DNA of 64,000 nt from Pseudomonas shirazensis (GCF_014268785.2 NZ_JABWRD020000001.1:1315001-1379000), one strand, 5' to 3'; counted from the first letter of the stretch, positions 32,635 to 41,759 are shown. The notes: generated by a model not told the origin, from the sequence alone. Made by a program: numbers and translations.

Positions 32635-33981
32635 ATGACTACCTCACCCTACTCGATTGCCAGCAACGCCCGCCGTATTGACCCGACCAGGCGAGCTGCC
32701 AATGCCTTCAAGGCCGACGGCTCGGTTGCTGATAACGACCGCGTCGAAACCGGCCCGACCGCATTGGCCTTCGCTGAATGGGCGCAGCTCGGCCTGCAGC
32801 CGCCGCACCTGGCACGCATGCGCGAATACCGCTTGCGGCGGATCCAGGAGCAACTGGTAGCCCGCGACCTGGGCGGTATCCTGCTGTTCGACCCGCTGAA
32901 TATCCGCTACGCCACAGACAGCAGCAACATGCAGCTGTGGACCACGCACAACCCGGCGCGGGCCTGTTTTGTCGCTGCCAGCGGCCATGTCGTACTGTGG
33001 GACTTTCATGGCTGCGATCACTTGTCGGCGCACTTGCCGCTGGTCAGTGAACTGCGCAGCGGCGCCTCGTTCTTTTACTTCGAAACAGGCGACCGCACCG
33101 ATGAGCATGCGCGGCGCTTTGTCGATCAACTTGAACAACTGTTGCGCCAACACGCCGGCAGCAACCGCCGGCTCGCCGTCGACCGCATCGAAATAGCCGG
33201 CCTGCGGGCACTGGATGCGTTGGGTATTGAGGTGTGCAGCGGGCAGCAAGTCACCGAGATGGCCCGCCTGATCAAAGGCCCCGATGAAATCAGTGCCATG
33301 CGTTGTGCAGTGGCGTCGTGCGAAGCGGCGGTGGGCGAAATGCACACGGCGATGCGCGCAGGTATCAGCGAGAACGACGTCTGGGCCGCCTTGCACGCCG
33401 GCAACATTCGTCGCGGCGGCGAATGGATCGAGACGCGCATCCTCAGCTCCGGCCCGCGCACCAACCCCTGGTTCCAGGAATGTGGCCCGCGGGTACTGAG
33501 CGATGGCGACCTGCTGTCGTTCGATACCGATCTGATCGGCGTATATGGCATGTGCGTCGACATGTCGCGCAGTTGGATTTGCGGCGGCCTGCAGCCAAGC
33601 GCCGAGCAGAAACGGCTGTATCGGATTGCCCATCAGCACATCAGCCATAACATGGCCTTGGTCAAACCGGGCGTGCGTTTCAGCGAGTTGAGCGCAAAGG
33701 CCCATCGCCTGCCCGAAGCCTGCCGCGCCCAGCGCTACGGCGTGCTGTTCCATGGGGTTGGCTTATGCGACGAATACCCCAGTATTCGGTACCCGGAGGA
33801 CGTCGCTGCGTATGGCTATGAAGGTGAACTGCAAGCCGGTATGACGTTGTGTGTCGAAGCCTATATTGGCGAGGTCGGCGGGCGCGACGGTATAAAACTG
33901 GAAAATCAACTACTGGTCACCGAAACCGGACATGAACTGCTGACCCACTATCCGTTCGATGAGAGTTTCCTCAACGACTGA
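32635..33981 (+). CDS. dddP: DddP-type M24-fold protein, candidate DMSP lyase
   Basis: This encodes 448 residues. The whole length resembles DddP of roseobacters as I remember it, from RRIDPTRRAA near the N-terminus and LLFDPLNIRYATDSSNMQLW to the C-terminal YPFDESF. The six metal-ligand positions known for DddP (Asp295, Asp297, Asp307, His371, Glu406, Glu421 in the Ruegeria enzyme) are all present here as Asp297, Asp299, Asp309, His373, Glu408 and Glu423. The catalytic Asp377 is Asp379. Every interval is identical. DddP cleaves dimethylsulfoniopropionate to dimethyl sulfide and acrylate. The gene follows a betaine-type importer, which suits a zwitterionic onium substrate. Alternatives are another M24 hydrolase or lyase of a related compound. 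Confidence 0.8.
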   Translation: MTTSPYSIASNARRIDPTRRAANAFKADGSVADNDRVETGPTALAFAEWAQLGLQPPHLARMREYRLRRIQEQLVARDLGGILLFDPLNIRYATDSSNMQLWTTHNPARACFVAASGHVVLWDFHGCDHLSAHLPLVSELRSGASFFYFETGDRTDEHARRFVDQLEQLLRQHAGSNRRLAVDRIEIAGLRALDALGIEVCSGQQVTEMARLIKGPDEISAMRCAVASCEAAVGEMHTAMRAGISENDVWAALHAGNIRRGGEWIETRILSSGPRTNPWFQECGPRVLSDGDLLSFDTDLIGVYGMCVDMSRSWICGGLQPSAEQKRLYRIAHQHISHNMALVKPGVRFSELSAKAHRLPEACRAQRYGVLFHGVGLCDEYPSIRYPEDVAAYGYEGELQAGMTLCVEAYIGEVGGRDGIKLENQLLVTETGHELLTHYPFDESFLND

Positions 33982-34011
33982 CTATCTCCCCATGCGGATT
34001 TATAACGCCGG

Positions 34012-34043
34012 GTTATCCATAGTTGTCCGGAAATGTCGTTGGA
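34012..34043 (+). promoter_or_regulatory. Shared 32-bp element, copy 2 (upstream of AraC-type regulator)
   Basis: GTTATC, 13 bases, AAATGTCGTTGGA, with the 13-mer identical to copy 1 at the same spacing. A flanking palindrome ATAAC-gccgg-GTTAT spans 34002-34016. The element lies 96-127 bp upstream of the AraC-type gene and is consistent with autoregulation or shared control with the importer. Confidence 0.7.
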
Positions 34044-34138
34044 CGCTGCATTCCATGAAGCATAACTTTGTCATCAGCCGTAGCGCCTGAGCCAATCGCC
34101 TGCGTGCTACTGGCCACTTAGTCTGAGCGTTAGTCATC

Positions 34139-35152
34139 ATGAAAAGTATAATAAAGACCTTCAGCAGTACGTTCGCCGAGCGCAATCTGCAGTCGCTGTC
34201 CACGCGCGATGAATGCACGCAAAAGGCCACTGTCGGTTTCCTGCTTCTGGATAACTTTTCCCTGCCGTGCTTCACCCAATCGCTCGACGTGCTGACCACC
34301 GCCAATCTGCTCAAGCCAGGTTCGGTCAGGGTGCACACGTTCAGCCATGACAACAGCGCGGTCATGAGCGACCTGGCTATCCCGATCCAGCCGAGCACAC
34401 CGCTGACCGACGTGCGCATCGCCGACCTCGACCTGATGATCATCTGCGGCGGCCTGCGCACGCCCCGCGTGGCCCCACAGTGGTTGACTGCCTTGCTGCA
34501 CACCCTGGCGCGGTTGCCGGTGGCCCTGGGTGGCCTGTGGAATGGCGCGTGGTTCCTCGGCAAGGCCGGCCTGCTGGATGGCTACCGCTGTGCCATCCAC
34601 CCTGAGCAACGCACGGCCTTGGCCGAGCGCTCGCCGAATACCAATGTGTGCTTCGACAGCCAGGTTTGTGACCGTGATCGCCTGACCGCTGCAAGCCCTG
34701 CCGGGGCGTTCCAGATGACTATCCAGTGGTTGCGCCAGTGCACCAGTACAACCCTGGCCGATGCTGTCCTCGACATGCTTGATTATGACCAGTCACGCTT
34801 TCGCAGCGCGCTCAACAAGCGCCAGCCGCGCCTGAGTGCACCGCTGCGGGAAATCATCAGCTTGATGGAAGCCAACCTCGAAGAACCGTTGGAGCCTGAG
34901 CAACTTACTCACTATGTGAAGTTGTCGCAACGGCAAATGCAGCGCTTGTTTCGTGAACAACTGGCGACCAGCCCACAACGCTATTACCTGCAACTAAGAA
35001 TCACCGAAGCACGGCGCCTTATTCAAAACTCCGGCGGCGCCCTGGTTGATATCGCAATGGCCTGCGGCTTTGTCTCATCCAGTCACTTCAGCAAATGTTA
35101 CAGCGCCCTGTTTGGCTACCCACCTTCCAAAGAAGCGCGCTTTGAACTTTAA
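34139..35152 (+). CDS. AraC-family regulator with glutamine-amidotransferase-like sensor domain
   Basis: This encodes 337 residues. Residues about 30-210 form a DJ-1/PfpI-like GATase1 domain (VGFLLLDNFSLPCFTQSLDV, then LMIICGGLR) without an obvious catalytic Cys nucleophile. The C-terminal part (about 225-335) is a two-HTH AraC domain (LSQRQMQRLFREQLATSPQ, then DIAMACGFVSSSHFSK). Known members of this architecture (GbdR, CdhR, SouR, ArgR) respond to betaines, carnitine, sarcosine or arginine. It is thus the prime candidate to sense the substrate of this locus and bind the shared 32-bp element. Confidence 0.92.
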   Translation: MKSIIKTFSSTFAERNLQSLSTRDECTQKATVGFLLLDNFSLPCFTQSLDVLTTANLLKPGSVRVHTFSHDNSAVMSDLAIPIQPSTPLTDVRIADLDLMIICGGLRTPRVAPQWLTALLHTLARLPVALGGLWNGAWFLGKAGLLDGYRCAIHPEQRTALAERSPNTNVCFDSQVCDRDRLTAASPAGAFQMTIQWLRQCTSTTLADAVLDMLDYDQSRFRSALNKRQPRLSAPLREIISLMEANLEEPLEPEQLTHYVKLSQRQMQRLFREQLATSPQRYYLQLRITEARRLIQNSGGALVDIAMACGFVSSSHFSKCYSALFGYPPSKEARFEL

Positions 35153-35198
35153 CGGAAGGCAGCGCCTTCACTCGGTTGAATCAAACAGGATGTCCACC

Positions 35199-36515
35199 AT
35201 GAAAGTAGCGTCATTACCGGGCGATGATCAAACCTGTGGCTGGTATCACCTGAGCAAAGGCCGCACGGTGCGCCCTGCCCATACAGGTCACAGCCGTGCC
35301 CGTTGGGTAATCGTCGGCGCAGGCTTCACCGGGCTGGCAACCGCCCGCCAGCTGGCGACGCACTTCCCCGACGAACACATCGTGCTGGTGGATGCCCAGG
35401 AAGTCGGCTTCGGTACTTCGGGGCGCAACGCAGGCTTTGTCATCGACCTGCCCCATGACATCGGCGCGCCGGACTACATCGGCGACATCGCCACCGCCAA
35501 GACCACCTTGCAGCTCAACCTCAGTGGTAAAAATTACCTGACCGAGCTGGTCGAACGCTTCAGTATCGACTGCCAGCTGAGCCACTGCGGGAAGTACCAG
35601 GCTGCCGTCGAAGATCGCGGCATCGCCGTGCTCGAGGCTTATCGCTCTGGGCTGGACAAGCTCGAACAGCCGTATCAGATGATCGACGCCGAGGCCCTGC
35701 CCGAGCACATCGGCACGCGCTTCTACCGCAAGGCGCTGTTCACCCCGGGCACCTCGCTGATCCAACCCTCGGCGCTGGTCAAGGGCCTCGCCGACAGCCT
35801 GCCGAGCAACGTTACTCTGTATGAGAACACGCCAATCAGCGAAGTCGAGTACGGCGCCCGCAGCGTGCTCAAACACGCAAATGGGTCGATCACTGCCGAC
35901 AAGCTGATCCTCACCAACAATGCCTTCGGCATGAGTTTTGGGTTTCTCAAGGGGCGCATGTTGCCGGTGTTCACTTACGCCAGCCTGACCCGGCCGATGA
36001 CCGCCGACGAGCAGGCCCGATTGGGCGGCAAGGCGTACTGGGGGGTGATCCCGGCCGACCCGTTCGGCACCACCGTACGACGCACGCCCGACCAACGTCT
36101 GCTGATCCGCAACAGCTTCAGCTTCAACCCGGACGGGCGCAGCGACCCCAAATACCTGGCGCGCTTCGCTGCCCGCCATCGCGCATCGTTCGAGCGCCGC
36201 TTCCCGATGCTTACGCAATTGCCGTTTGAATTCACCTGGGGTGGCGCCCTCGCCCTCTCTCGCAACCACGCGGGTTACTTCGGCGAGCTGGCTGGCAACG
36301 TCTACGGCGCACTGTGCTGCAACGGCTTGGGCGTGACTCGCGGCACGGCCACCGGCAAGTTGCTGGCGGACTGGCTGGCGGGGGAGCGATCCGAGTTGAT
36401 CGATTTTGTCCTGCGCTCGCCTGGGCCAAGCGCCAACCCGCCGGCCGCGCTGGTGTCGATGGGGGTCAACCTGAACCTGTTGTGGGGCCAGTACCGCGCA
36501 GGGCAGGAAGGCTGA
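35199..36515 (+). CDS. FAD-dependent amine oxidoreductase (DAO/PuuB-OrdL type)
   Basis: This encodes 438 residues from the ATG at 35199, with AGGA seven bases upstream. The dinucleotide-binding motif is WVIVGAGFTGLATARQLA (GxGxxG) and is followed by the Glu/Asp-ended strand HIVLVDAQ and GTSGRNAGFV, typical of PuuB/OrdL-like DAO-family enzymes. The C-terminal flavin contact is CCNGLGVTRG. It should oxidise a secondary or primary amine to an imine, giving an aldehyde for the dehydrogenase encoded later in the same operon. It follows the AraC-type gene by about 45 bp. Confidence 0.88.
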   Translation: MKVASLPGDDQTCGWYHLSKGRTVRPAHTGHSRARWVIVGAGFTGLATARQLATHFPDEHIVLVDAQEVGFGTSGRNAGFVIDLPHDIGAPDYIGDIATAKTTLQLNLSGKNYLTELVERFSIDCQLSHCGKYQAAVEDRGIAVLEAYRSGLDKLEQPYQMIDAEALPEHIGTRFYRKALFTPGTSLIQPSALVKGLADSLPSNVTLYENTPISEVEYGARSVLKHANGSITADKLILTNNAFGMSFGFLKGRMLPVFTYASLTRPMTADEQARLGGKAYWGVIPADPFGTTVRRTPDQRLLIRNSFSFNPDGRSDPKYLARFAARHRASFERRFPMLTQLPFEFTWGGALALSRNHAGYFGELAGNVYGALCCNGLGVTRGTATGKLLADWLAGERSELIDFVLRSPGPSANPPAALVSMGVNLNLLWGQYRAGQEG

Positions 36516-36583
36516 GCGCACTCAGTGCGGCGGTGCGTCCGCCGCTGCCGCGGCAACCCGAACACGCATGATCAGGAACAACA

Positions 36584-37912
36584 ATGACAAGCCTTGCTCT
36601 CTCAGTTGAAGACGTCCCGCTCAACCCGTTCCACAAACTGCTCACCTGGCGCTCCGGAGGCGGCTCGTTCGTCGATGGCTATGTGCTCAGCATAATCGGC
36701 GTGGCCCTGGCACATATCTCCAGTGCACTGGCCATGACCACGCTGTGGGAAGGCTTGATCGCAGCCTCTGCCTTGATCGGGATATTCTTCGGTGGCTTTC
36801 TCGGCGGTTGGCTGACCGATCGCCTCGGCAGGCGGCGGCTGTTCTTCGTTGGCCCGGTATTGTTCGTGCTGGCCTCGGCGGCGCAGTTCTGGGCAGACAG
36901 CGCACTGAGCATTTTTTTGCTGCGCCTGGTGATCGGCATCGCCGTAGGCATCGAGTATCCGGTGGCGACCTCGTTGCTGGTGGAGTTCATGCCGAAGAAA
37001 TACCGCGGCCCTCGCCTGGCCATGCTGACCATCCTGTGGTTCGCAGGCGCCGCCACCGCTTACATGGTCGGCGAGGTCATCCTGCGCCTGGGCGGTGATC
37101 AGGCCTGGCGTTGGGTGCTGGCAAGCTCCGCGGTGATTGGCCTGGCCCTGCTGCTGGTGCGCCTGGGCACCCCGGAATCGCCGCGCTGGTTGCTGAGCAA
37201 GGGCCGCACAACCGAAGCTGAAGCGGTGATCAAAAAGGTCTACGGCAGCGAGTTCGGGCTAAAGAACCTGCCGGAACAGGAAACCCGTTTCAAGGTCACC
37301 ATCTGGAACCTGCTGTATGCCGGCTACGGCGCGCGGATGCTGTTCGTCATCGTGTTCTGGACCTGCTGCATCATCCCGCTGTTCGCGGTGTATGCGTTCG
37401 CCCCCAAAGTGCTGGCTGCGCTGAACGTCCAAGGCGACAGCGCCTCGATCGGCTCAATCCTGATCACCCTGTTCTTCGTCGCTGGCTGCGTGATTGCCAC
37501 GCGCATCATCAACCGCATCGGCCGGCGCAGCATGTTGCTCTACAGCTTTCTGTTCTCCGGCCTGGCGCTGCTCTGCCTGGGCCTGTTCCACGCCAGTGCC
37601 GGGCTCTGGATCCTGTTGTTCTTTGCCATCTACGCCTTGTTCATCGGCGGCGCCCAAGTGCTCACGCTGGTGTACCCGAATGAGCTGTTCCCCACTGAAA
37701 TCCGCGCATTTGCAGTAGGGGTCGGCACCTCGTTCTCGCGCATCGGTGCGGCCGTCGGTACCTACCTCGTGCCTATCTCGCTGGACACCCTGGGCATCGC
37801 CCAAACCATGTACATCGCGGCACTGATCACCCTGATCGGGTTGCTGCTGTCGTGGCTGCTGGCGCCGGAAACACGTTCGCTCAACCTGCAGCAAGCCGCC
37901 GCGCTTGGCTGA
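36584..37912 (+). CDS. MFS transporter (sugar/metabolite:H+ symporter type)
   Basis: This encodes 442 residues with 12 helices. The loop 2-3 motif GGWLTDRLGRRRLFFVGP and the segment ESPRWLLSKGR before the central loop are the sugar-porter-type MFS signatures. Helix 5 carries GIEYPVATSLLVEFMPKKYRG. It probably imports an organic acid or amine related to the pathway of the surrounding operon (FAD oxidase, DapA-like, aldehyde dehydrogenase). It starts 68 bp after the oxidase gene. Confidence 0.88.
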   Translation: MTSLALSVEDVPLNPFHKLLTWRSGGGSFVDGYVLSIIGVALAHISSALAMTTLWEGLIAASALIGIFFGGFLGGWLTDRLGRRRLFFVGPVLFVLASAAQFWADSALSIFLLRLVIGIAVGIEYPVATSLLVEFMPKKYRGPRLAMLTILWFAGAATAYMVGEVILRLGGDQAWRWVLASSAVIGLALLLVRLGTPESPRWLLSKGRTTEAEAVIKKVYGSEFGLKNLPEQETRFKVTIWNLLYAGYGARMLFVIVFWTCCIIPLFAVYAFAPKVLAALNVQGDSASIGSILITLFFVAGCVIATRIINRIGRRSMLLYSFLFSGLALLCLGLFHASAGLWILLFFAIYALFIGGAQVLTLVYPNELFPTEIRAFAVGVGTSFSRIGAAVGTYLVPISLDTLGIAQTMYIAALITLIGLLLSWLLAPETRSLNLQQAAALG

Positions 37913-37983
37913 TACCGCACGCTGCGCTGGCCGTATCGGCCCGCGTCGTCTTACCGCTAGTGAAACTACCTGGAGCACCATCA

Positions 37984-38886
37984 ATGAAGTTCGAAGGCAT
38001 CTATACCCCGGCCATCACCCCTCTGGACGCAGACGGCAACATCGACAAGGCCGCCTTCGCCGAGGTCCTCGAATACCTGGTCGAGGCCAAGGTCCACGGC
38101 ATCATCATCGGCGGCTCCACGGGCGAGTATTACGCTCACACCGCTCAGGAGCGCTTCGACCTGGCGGCGCAGGCCAAGGATGTTTTGCACGGGCGCCTGC
38201 CCTTGATCGTTGGCACCGGCGCTATCCGCACCGAAGACTCGGTGGCCTACGCTGAAGCGGCCAAGGCGATCAAGGCCGACGCCCTGCTGGTCGGCTCGCC
38301 ACCGTATGCCCTGCCGACTCAGCAGGAAGTCGCCGAGCACGTCCTCGCAGTCGACCGCGCCGCGGGCTTGCCGATCATGCTCTACAACTATCCAGCGCGC
38401 ATGGGTGTGCACATGGGCCCGGAGCTGTTCGACGCGCTGGCGGGTTGCCGCAACATCGTCGCCATCAAGGAAAGCTCCGGCGACATGGCGCAACTGCACC
38501 GCCTGGCGACCAAGCTGCCACACATCGCCCTGTCTTGCGGCTGGGACGATCAGGCCCTCGAATTCTTCGCCTGGGGCGCGCGCAGCTGGGTCTGTGCCGG
38601 CTCCAACTTCATCCCGCGTGAGCATGTGGCGTTGTACCAGGCCTGCGTGATCGAAAACAATTTCGTCAAAGGTCGGCAGATCATGGCGGCGATGATGCCG
38701 TTAATGGACTTCCTCGAAGGCGGCAAGTTCGTGCAGTCGATCAAGTACGGCTGCGAGCTCAATGGCCTGCGCACAGGCGGTGTTCGAGCTCCACTGAAAG
38801 GCCTGCAAGACAGCGAAAAAGCCGAGCTGAAAGATGTCGTTGCGAGCCTCAAGCGCGCTGTTGCACAAATTACTGGAGGAGTCTGA
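37984..38886 (+). CDS. DapA-superfamily lyase, second copy
   Basis: This encodes 300 residues. Class I aldolase hallmarks are complete: the substrate loop GGSTGEYYAHT (close to the GTTGE of dihydrodipicolinate synthase), the Tyr in LYNYPARMG and the Schiff-base Lys in VAIKESSGD. A housekeeping dapA is usually near nlpB or purC in Pseudomonas, so this copy is catabolic by context. It is flanked by an MFS transporter and an aldehyde dehydrogenase, with only 1 bp between its stop and the next start. A comparable DapA-aldehyde dehydrogenase pairing occurs in hydroxyproline catabolism, which I note as analogy only. Confidence 0.88.
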   Translation: MKFEGIYTPAITPLDADGNIDKAAFAEVLEYLVEAKVHGIIIGGSTGEYYAHTAQERFDLAAQAKDVLHGRLPLIVGTGAIRTEDSVAYAEAAKAIKADALLVGSPPYALPTQQEVAEHVLAVDRAAGLPIMLYNYPARMGVHMGPELFDALAGCRNIVAIKESSGDMAQLHRLATKLPHIALSCGWDDQALEFFAWGARSWVCAGSNFIPREHVALYQACVIENNFVKGRQIMAAMMPLMDFLEGGKFVQSIKYGCELNGLRTGGVRAPLKGLQDSEKAELKDVVASLKRAVAQITGGV

Positions 38887-38887
38887 G

Positions 38888-40378
38888 ATGAGCGAGTTGC
38901 TGAGCAAAGAAGAGTACGCCGCGATCGCGGCGGACATGCAATACCGCACCCAGGCGTTCATCGACGGGCGCTTCTGCGCAGCCCAGAGCGGCAACACCTT
39001 CGTTACCAGCAACCCTGCGACCGGCGCCACCCTTGCTGAAATCGCCTCTTGTGATAGCCGCGACGTAGATATCGCCGTTGCCGCCGCCAAGGCTGCATTC
39101 GCCGATGGCCGCTGGCACAAGCAAGCACCAGCTGCACGCAAACAAGTGCTGCTGCGCTTTGCACAACTGCTGGAAGACAATGCCCATGAGCTGGCTGTTC
39201 TCGAAAGCCTGGACAGCGGCAAACCGGTCAGCGAATGCCAGACAGTCGATGTGCCAGAAACCATCAACACTTTGCGCTGGCACGCCGAGCTGATCGACAA
39301 GGTCTACGACAGCACTGCACCGACCGGGCATGGCGCGGTGACCCTGGTTGTGCGCGAAGCAATCGGTGTGGTCGGCCTGGTGCTGCCGTGGAACTTCCCG
39401 TTGCTGATGCTGGCCTGGAAAATCGGTCCCTCGCTGGCCGCGGGGTGCTCGATCGTGGTCAAGCCGGCCAAGGAAACAACCCTCACCGCTCTGCGCGTCG
39501 CCGAGCTGGCGCATCAGGCCGGCGTACCGGCTGGGGTATTCAACGTGACCCCAGGTGGCGGCCGCGAGGCTGGCGAGCCGATTGGTCGGCACATGGACGT
39601 TGCCATGGTCAGCTTCACCGGTTCGACCGACACCGGCCGGCTATTCCTGAAATATGCCTCCGAGTCCAACCTCAAGCGCGTGGTGCTGGAGCTGGGCGGG
39701 AAAAACCCGGCGGTGGTGATGAATGACTGCGAAGACCTCGAGCAGGTCGCCGAGTACGTCACTGCCGGTGCGTTCTGGAACATGGGTGAGAACTGTTCGG
39801 CAACCTCGCGGTTGATCGTTCATGAAGACGTCAAGGACGAGCTGCTGAGCCTGATTGGCAAGCAGTTGCACAACTGGCAACTGGGCGACCCGCTCGATCC
39901 GCAGAACCGGCTAGGTGCGATGGTCAGCAAAGCGCATTTCGACAAGGTGCGCAGTTATCTCGATTACGTTGCCGAGCACAACCTGCAAGTGGTCCAAGGC
40001 GGCGCAACACAAGCCGGCGTGTTCGTGCAGCCGACCATCGTCGATGGCGTTGGCCGGGACAGCCCGCTGTTCATCGAAGAGATCTTTGGCCCAGTGCTAA
40101 GCGTCACCAGCTTTGCCAGCCTGGACGAAGCCATCGAGCTGGCCAACGACACCGTCTATGGCCTGGCGGCCTCAGCCTACACCGGCAGCCTGCGTAATGC
40201 GCTGCGCTTGTCACGGGAAATCCACGCGGGCGTGGTGACCGTCAACTGCTTCGGCGAAGGCGATGCCTCGACGCCGTTCGGCGGCTACAAGCAGTCCGGG
40301 TTTGGCGGTCGTGACAAGTCGATCTGGGCGCATGATCAGTACACCGAGCTTAAAACCATCTGGATCGATGCATCCTGA
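38888..40378 (+). CDS. Aldehyde dehydrogenase, PuuC/betaine-aldehyde type, second copy
   Basis: This encodes 496 residues from the ATG at 38888, preceded by GGAGG. It has VLPWNFPLLMLAWK, FTGSTDTGR, the general base in LELGGKNPAV and the catalytic Cys in NMGENCSATSR, all standard for NAD-dependent aldehyde dehydrogenases. It resembles the gamma-aminobutyraldehyde/PuuC group more than ketoglutarate-semialdehyde dehydrogenases. It is last in the AraC-FAD oxidase-MFS-DapA-ALDH series and probably oxidises the aldehyde made there. A paralogue is at 21044-22534. Confidence 0.9.
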   Translation: MSELLSKEEYAAIAADMQYRTQAFIDGRFCAAQSGNTFVTSNPATGATLAEIASCDSRDVDIAVAAAKAAFADGRWHKQAPAARKQVLLRFAQLLEDNAHELAVLESLDSGKPVSECQTVDVPETINTLRWHAELIDKVYDSTAPTGHGAVTLVVREAIGVVGLVLPWNFPLLMLAWKIGPSLAAGCSIVVKPAKETTLTALRVAELAHQAGVPAGVFNVTPGGGREAGEPIGRHMDVAMVSFTGSTDTGRLFLKYASESNLKRVVLELGGKNPAVVMNDCEDLEQVAEYVTAGAFWNMGENCSATSRLIVHEDVKDELLSLIGKQLHNWQLGDPLDPQNRLGAMVSKAHFDKVRSYLDYVAEHNLQVVQGGATQAGVFVQPTIVDGVGRDSPLFIEEIFGPVLSVTSFASLDEAIELANDTVYGLAASAYTGSLRNALRLSREIHAGVVTVNCFGEGDASTPFGGYKQSGFGGRDKSIWAHDQYTELKTIWIDAS

Positions 40379-40437
40379 GCAGTTGAATCTGCTCACAGCC
40401 AAGCGCCGCTGCGAGGCGGAGCTCGGCTGGCAAGCTC

Positions 40438-41667
40438 TCAACGCGTAGCAGCTGGATTGCTGACCCGCGCGGGCGCATCGGCTTTGTTGAAGCCATTAAG
40501 CAGCGCATGCGCAGCAAGACCAATCAGCAAGCCCCAGAACGCACCGCCGATACCCAGCAAGGTAATGTTGGCGGCAGCGGCCAGAAAGGTGATCAACGCC
40601 GCTTCACGGGTTTTCGCATCGGCGGTCGCGCTGGCCAGGCTGCCGCCGATGGTGCCCAGCAAGGCCAGCCCGGCCAGGGTGGTGATGAAGCTTGCCGGCA
40701 AGGCCATGAACAGCGCCGCCAGGGTCGCCCCGAACACCCCTACCAACACATACAGCAAACCAGCGGCAATGCCGGCGATCCAGCGCTTTGACGGCTGTTC
40801 GTGGGCTTCCTTGCCGGTGCAGATGGCCGCGGTGATCGCCGCCAGGTTGAATGCATGCGAGCCGAATGGCGCCATCAACAGCGAACCCAGCCCGGTCACC
40901 GTCACGATGGGGCTGGCGCTAGTGTCGTAGCCATCGTTGCGCAGCACCAGCATGCCCGGCATGTACTGCCCGGTCAGGGTGATCAGAAATAACGGCAGGG
41001 CCACGCTCAGCAGCGCATTGAGCGAGAACTGCGGCGCGGTGAACACCGGCTCGGTCAGTTGCCAGTGCAGGCCGGACAGGTCAAGCCGGCCCTGCACCAG
41101 CAAAAAGCTCAACCCCAGCAGCAAAATGCCGGCCACTGCATAGCGCGCAGTAAAGCGCTTGAGCAGCAGGTAGCAGGCGATCAGCAGCCCGGCCAGCAGC
41201 GGATCGATGCTGACGCTGCTGAACGCACCAATGCCAAACTGCAGCAGAATCCCGGCCAGCAGCCCTGCTGCTACTCCTGGTGGAATCAACGCGATGACCT
41301 TGTCGAACCAGCCGGAACAGCCCAGCAGCACGAAGGCCGCGGCACAGACCATGTAGGCGCCTACCGCTTCGGCATAAGGCGTAGTTGCCAGCGCGACGAC
41401 CAGAAACGCCGCAGCCGGGGTCGACCAGGCGGTGATGATCGGTGCGCGATAGCGCCAGCTCAGGTACATCCCGGTAATGCCCACGCCAATGGACACCGAC
41501 CAGACCCACGAGGCCGTCAGCTCAGGGCTAAGGCCGGCCACCTTGGCCGCCTGGAACACCAGGATGAAGGTGCCGCCATAGTTGACGATGACCGATACCA
41601 GACCGGCAATGATCGGGTGCAGCAGATCGCTCGGGCGCAGCGACCAGCGAGAGGCATTGAGTGACAT
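40438..41667 (-). CDS. BenE-family benzoate/H+ symporter-like transporter
   Basis: This encodes 409 residues from the ATG at 41667 with GGAG ten bases upstream; a TTG three codons earlier is possible. It has about 12 helices and the BenE hallmarks (AGLVSVIVNYGGTF, then AWSTPAAAFLV, then PFGSHAFNLAAITAAICTG). No benzoate catabolic genes are nearby, so the aromatic-acid substrate is only the family default. It is divergent from a MocR-type regulator 92 bp away, which probably controls it. Confidence 0.88.
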   Translation of the reverse strand: MSLNASRWSLRPSDLLHPIIAGLVSVIVNYGGTFILVFQAAKVAGLSPELTASWVWSVSIGVGITGMYLSWRYRAPIITAWSTPAAAFLVVALATTPYAEAVGAYMVCAAAFVLLGCSGWFDKVIALIPPGVAAGLLAGILLQFGIGAFSSVSIDPLLAGLLIACYLLLKRFTARYAVAGILLLGLSFLLVQGRLDLSGLHWQLTEPVFTAPQFSLNALLSVALPLFLITLTGQYMPGMLVLRNDGYDTSASPIVTVTGLGSLLMAPFGSHAFNLAAITAAICTGKEAHEQPSKRWIAGIAAGLLYVLVGVFGATLAALFMALPASFITTLAGLALLGTIGGSLASATADAKTREAALITFLAAAANITLLGIGGAFWGLLIGLAAHALLNGFNKADAPARVSNPAATR

Positions 41668-41759
41668 GGTAAACAAGCTCCAGGCAGTGGCGAGGCGCAG
41701 AGTCTACGGATAGACTGGCCTGCCGCTTCAGGCCAATTCATGCAGTCAGGGCAGACCAC

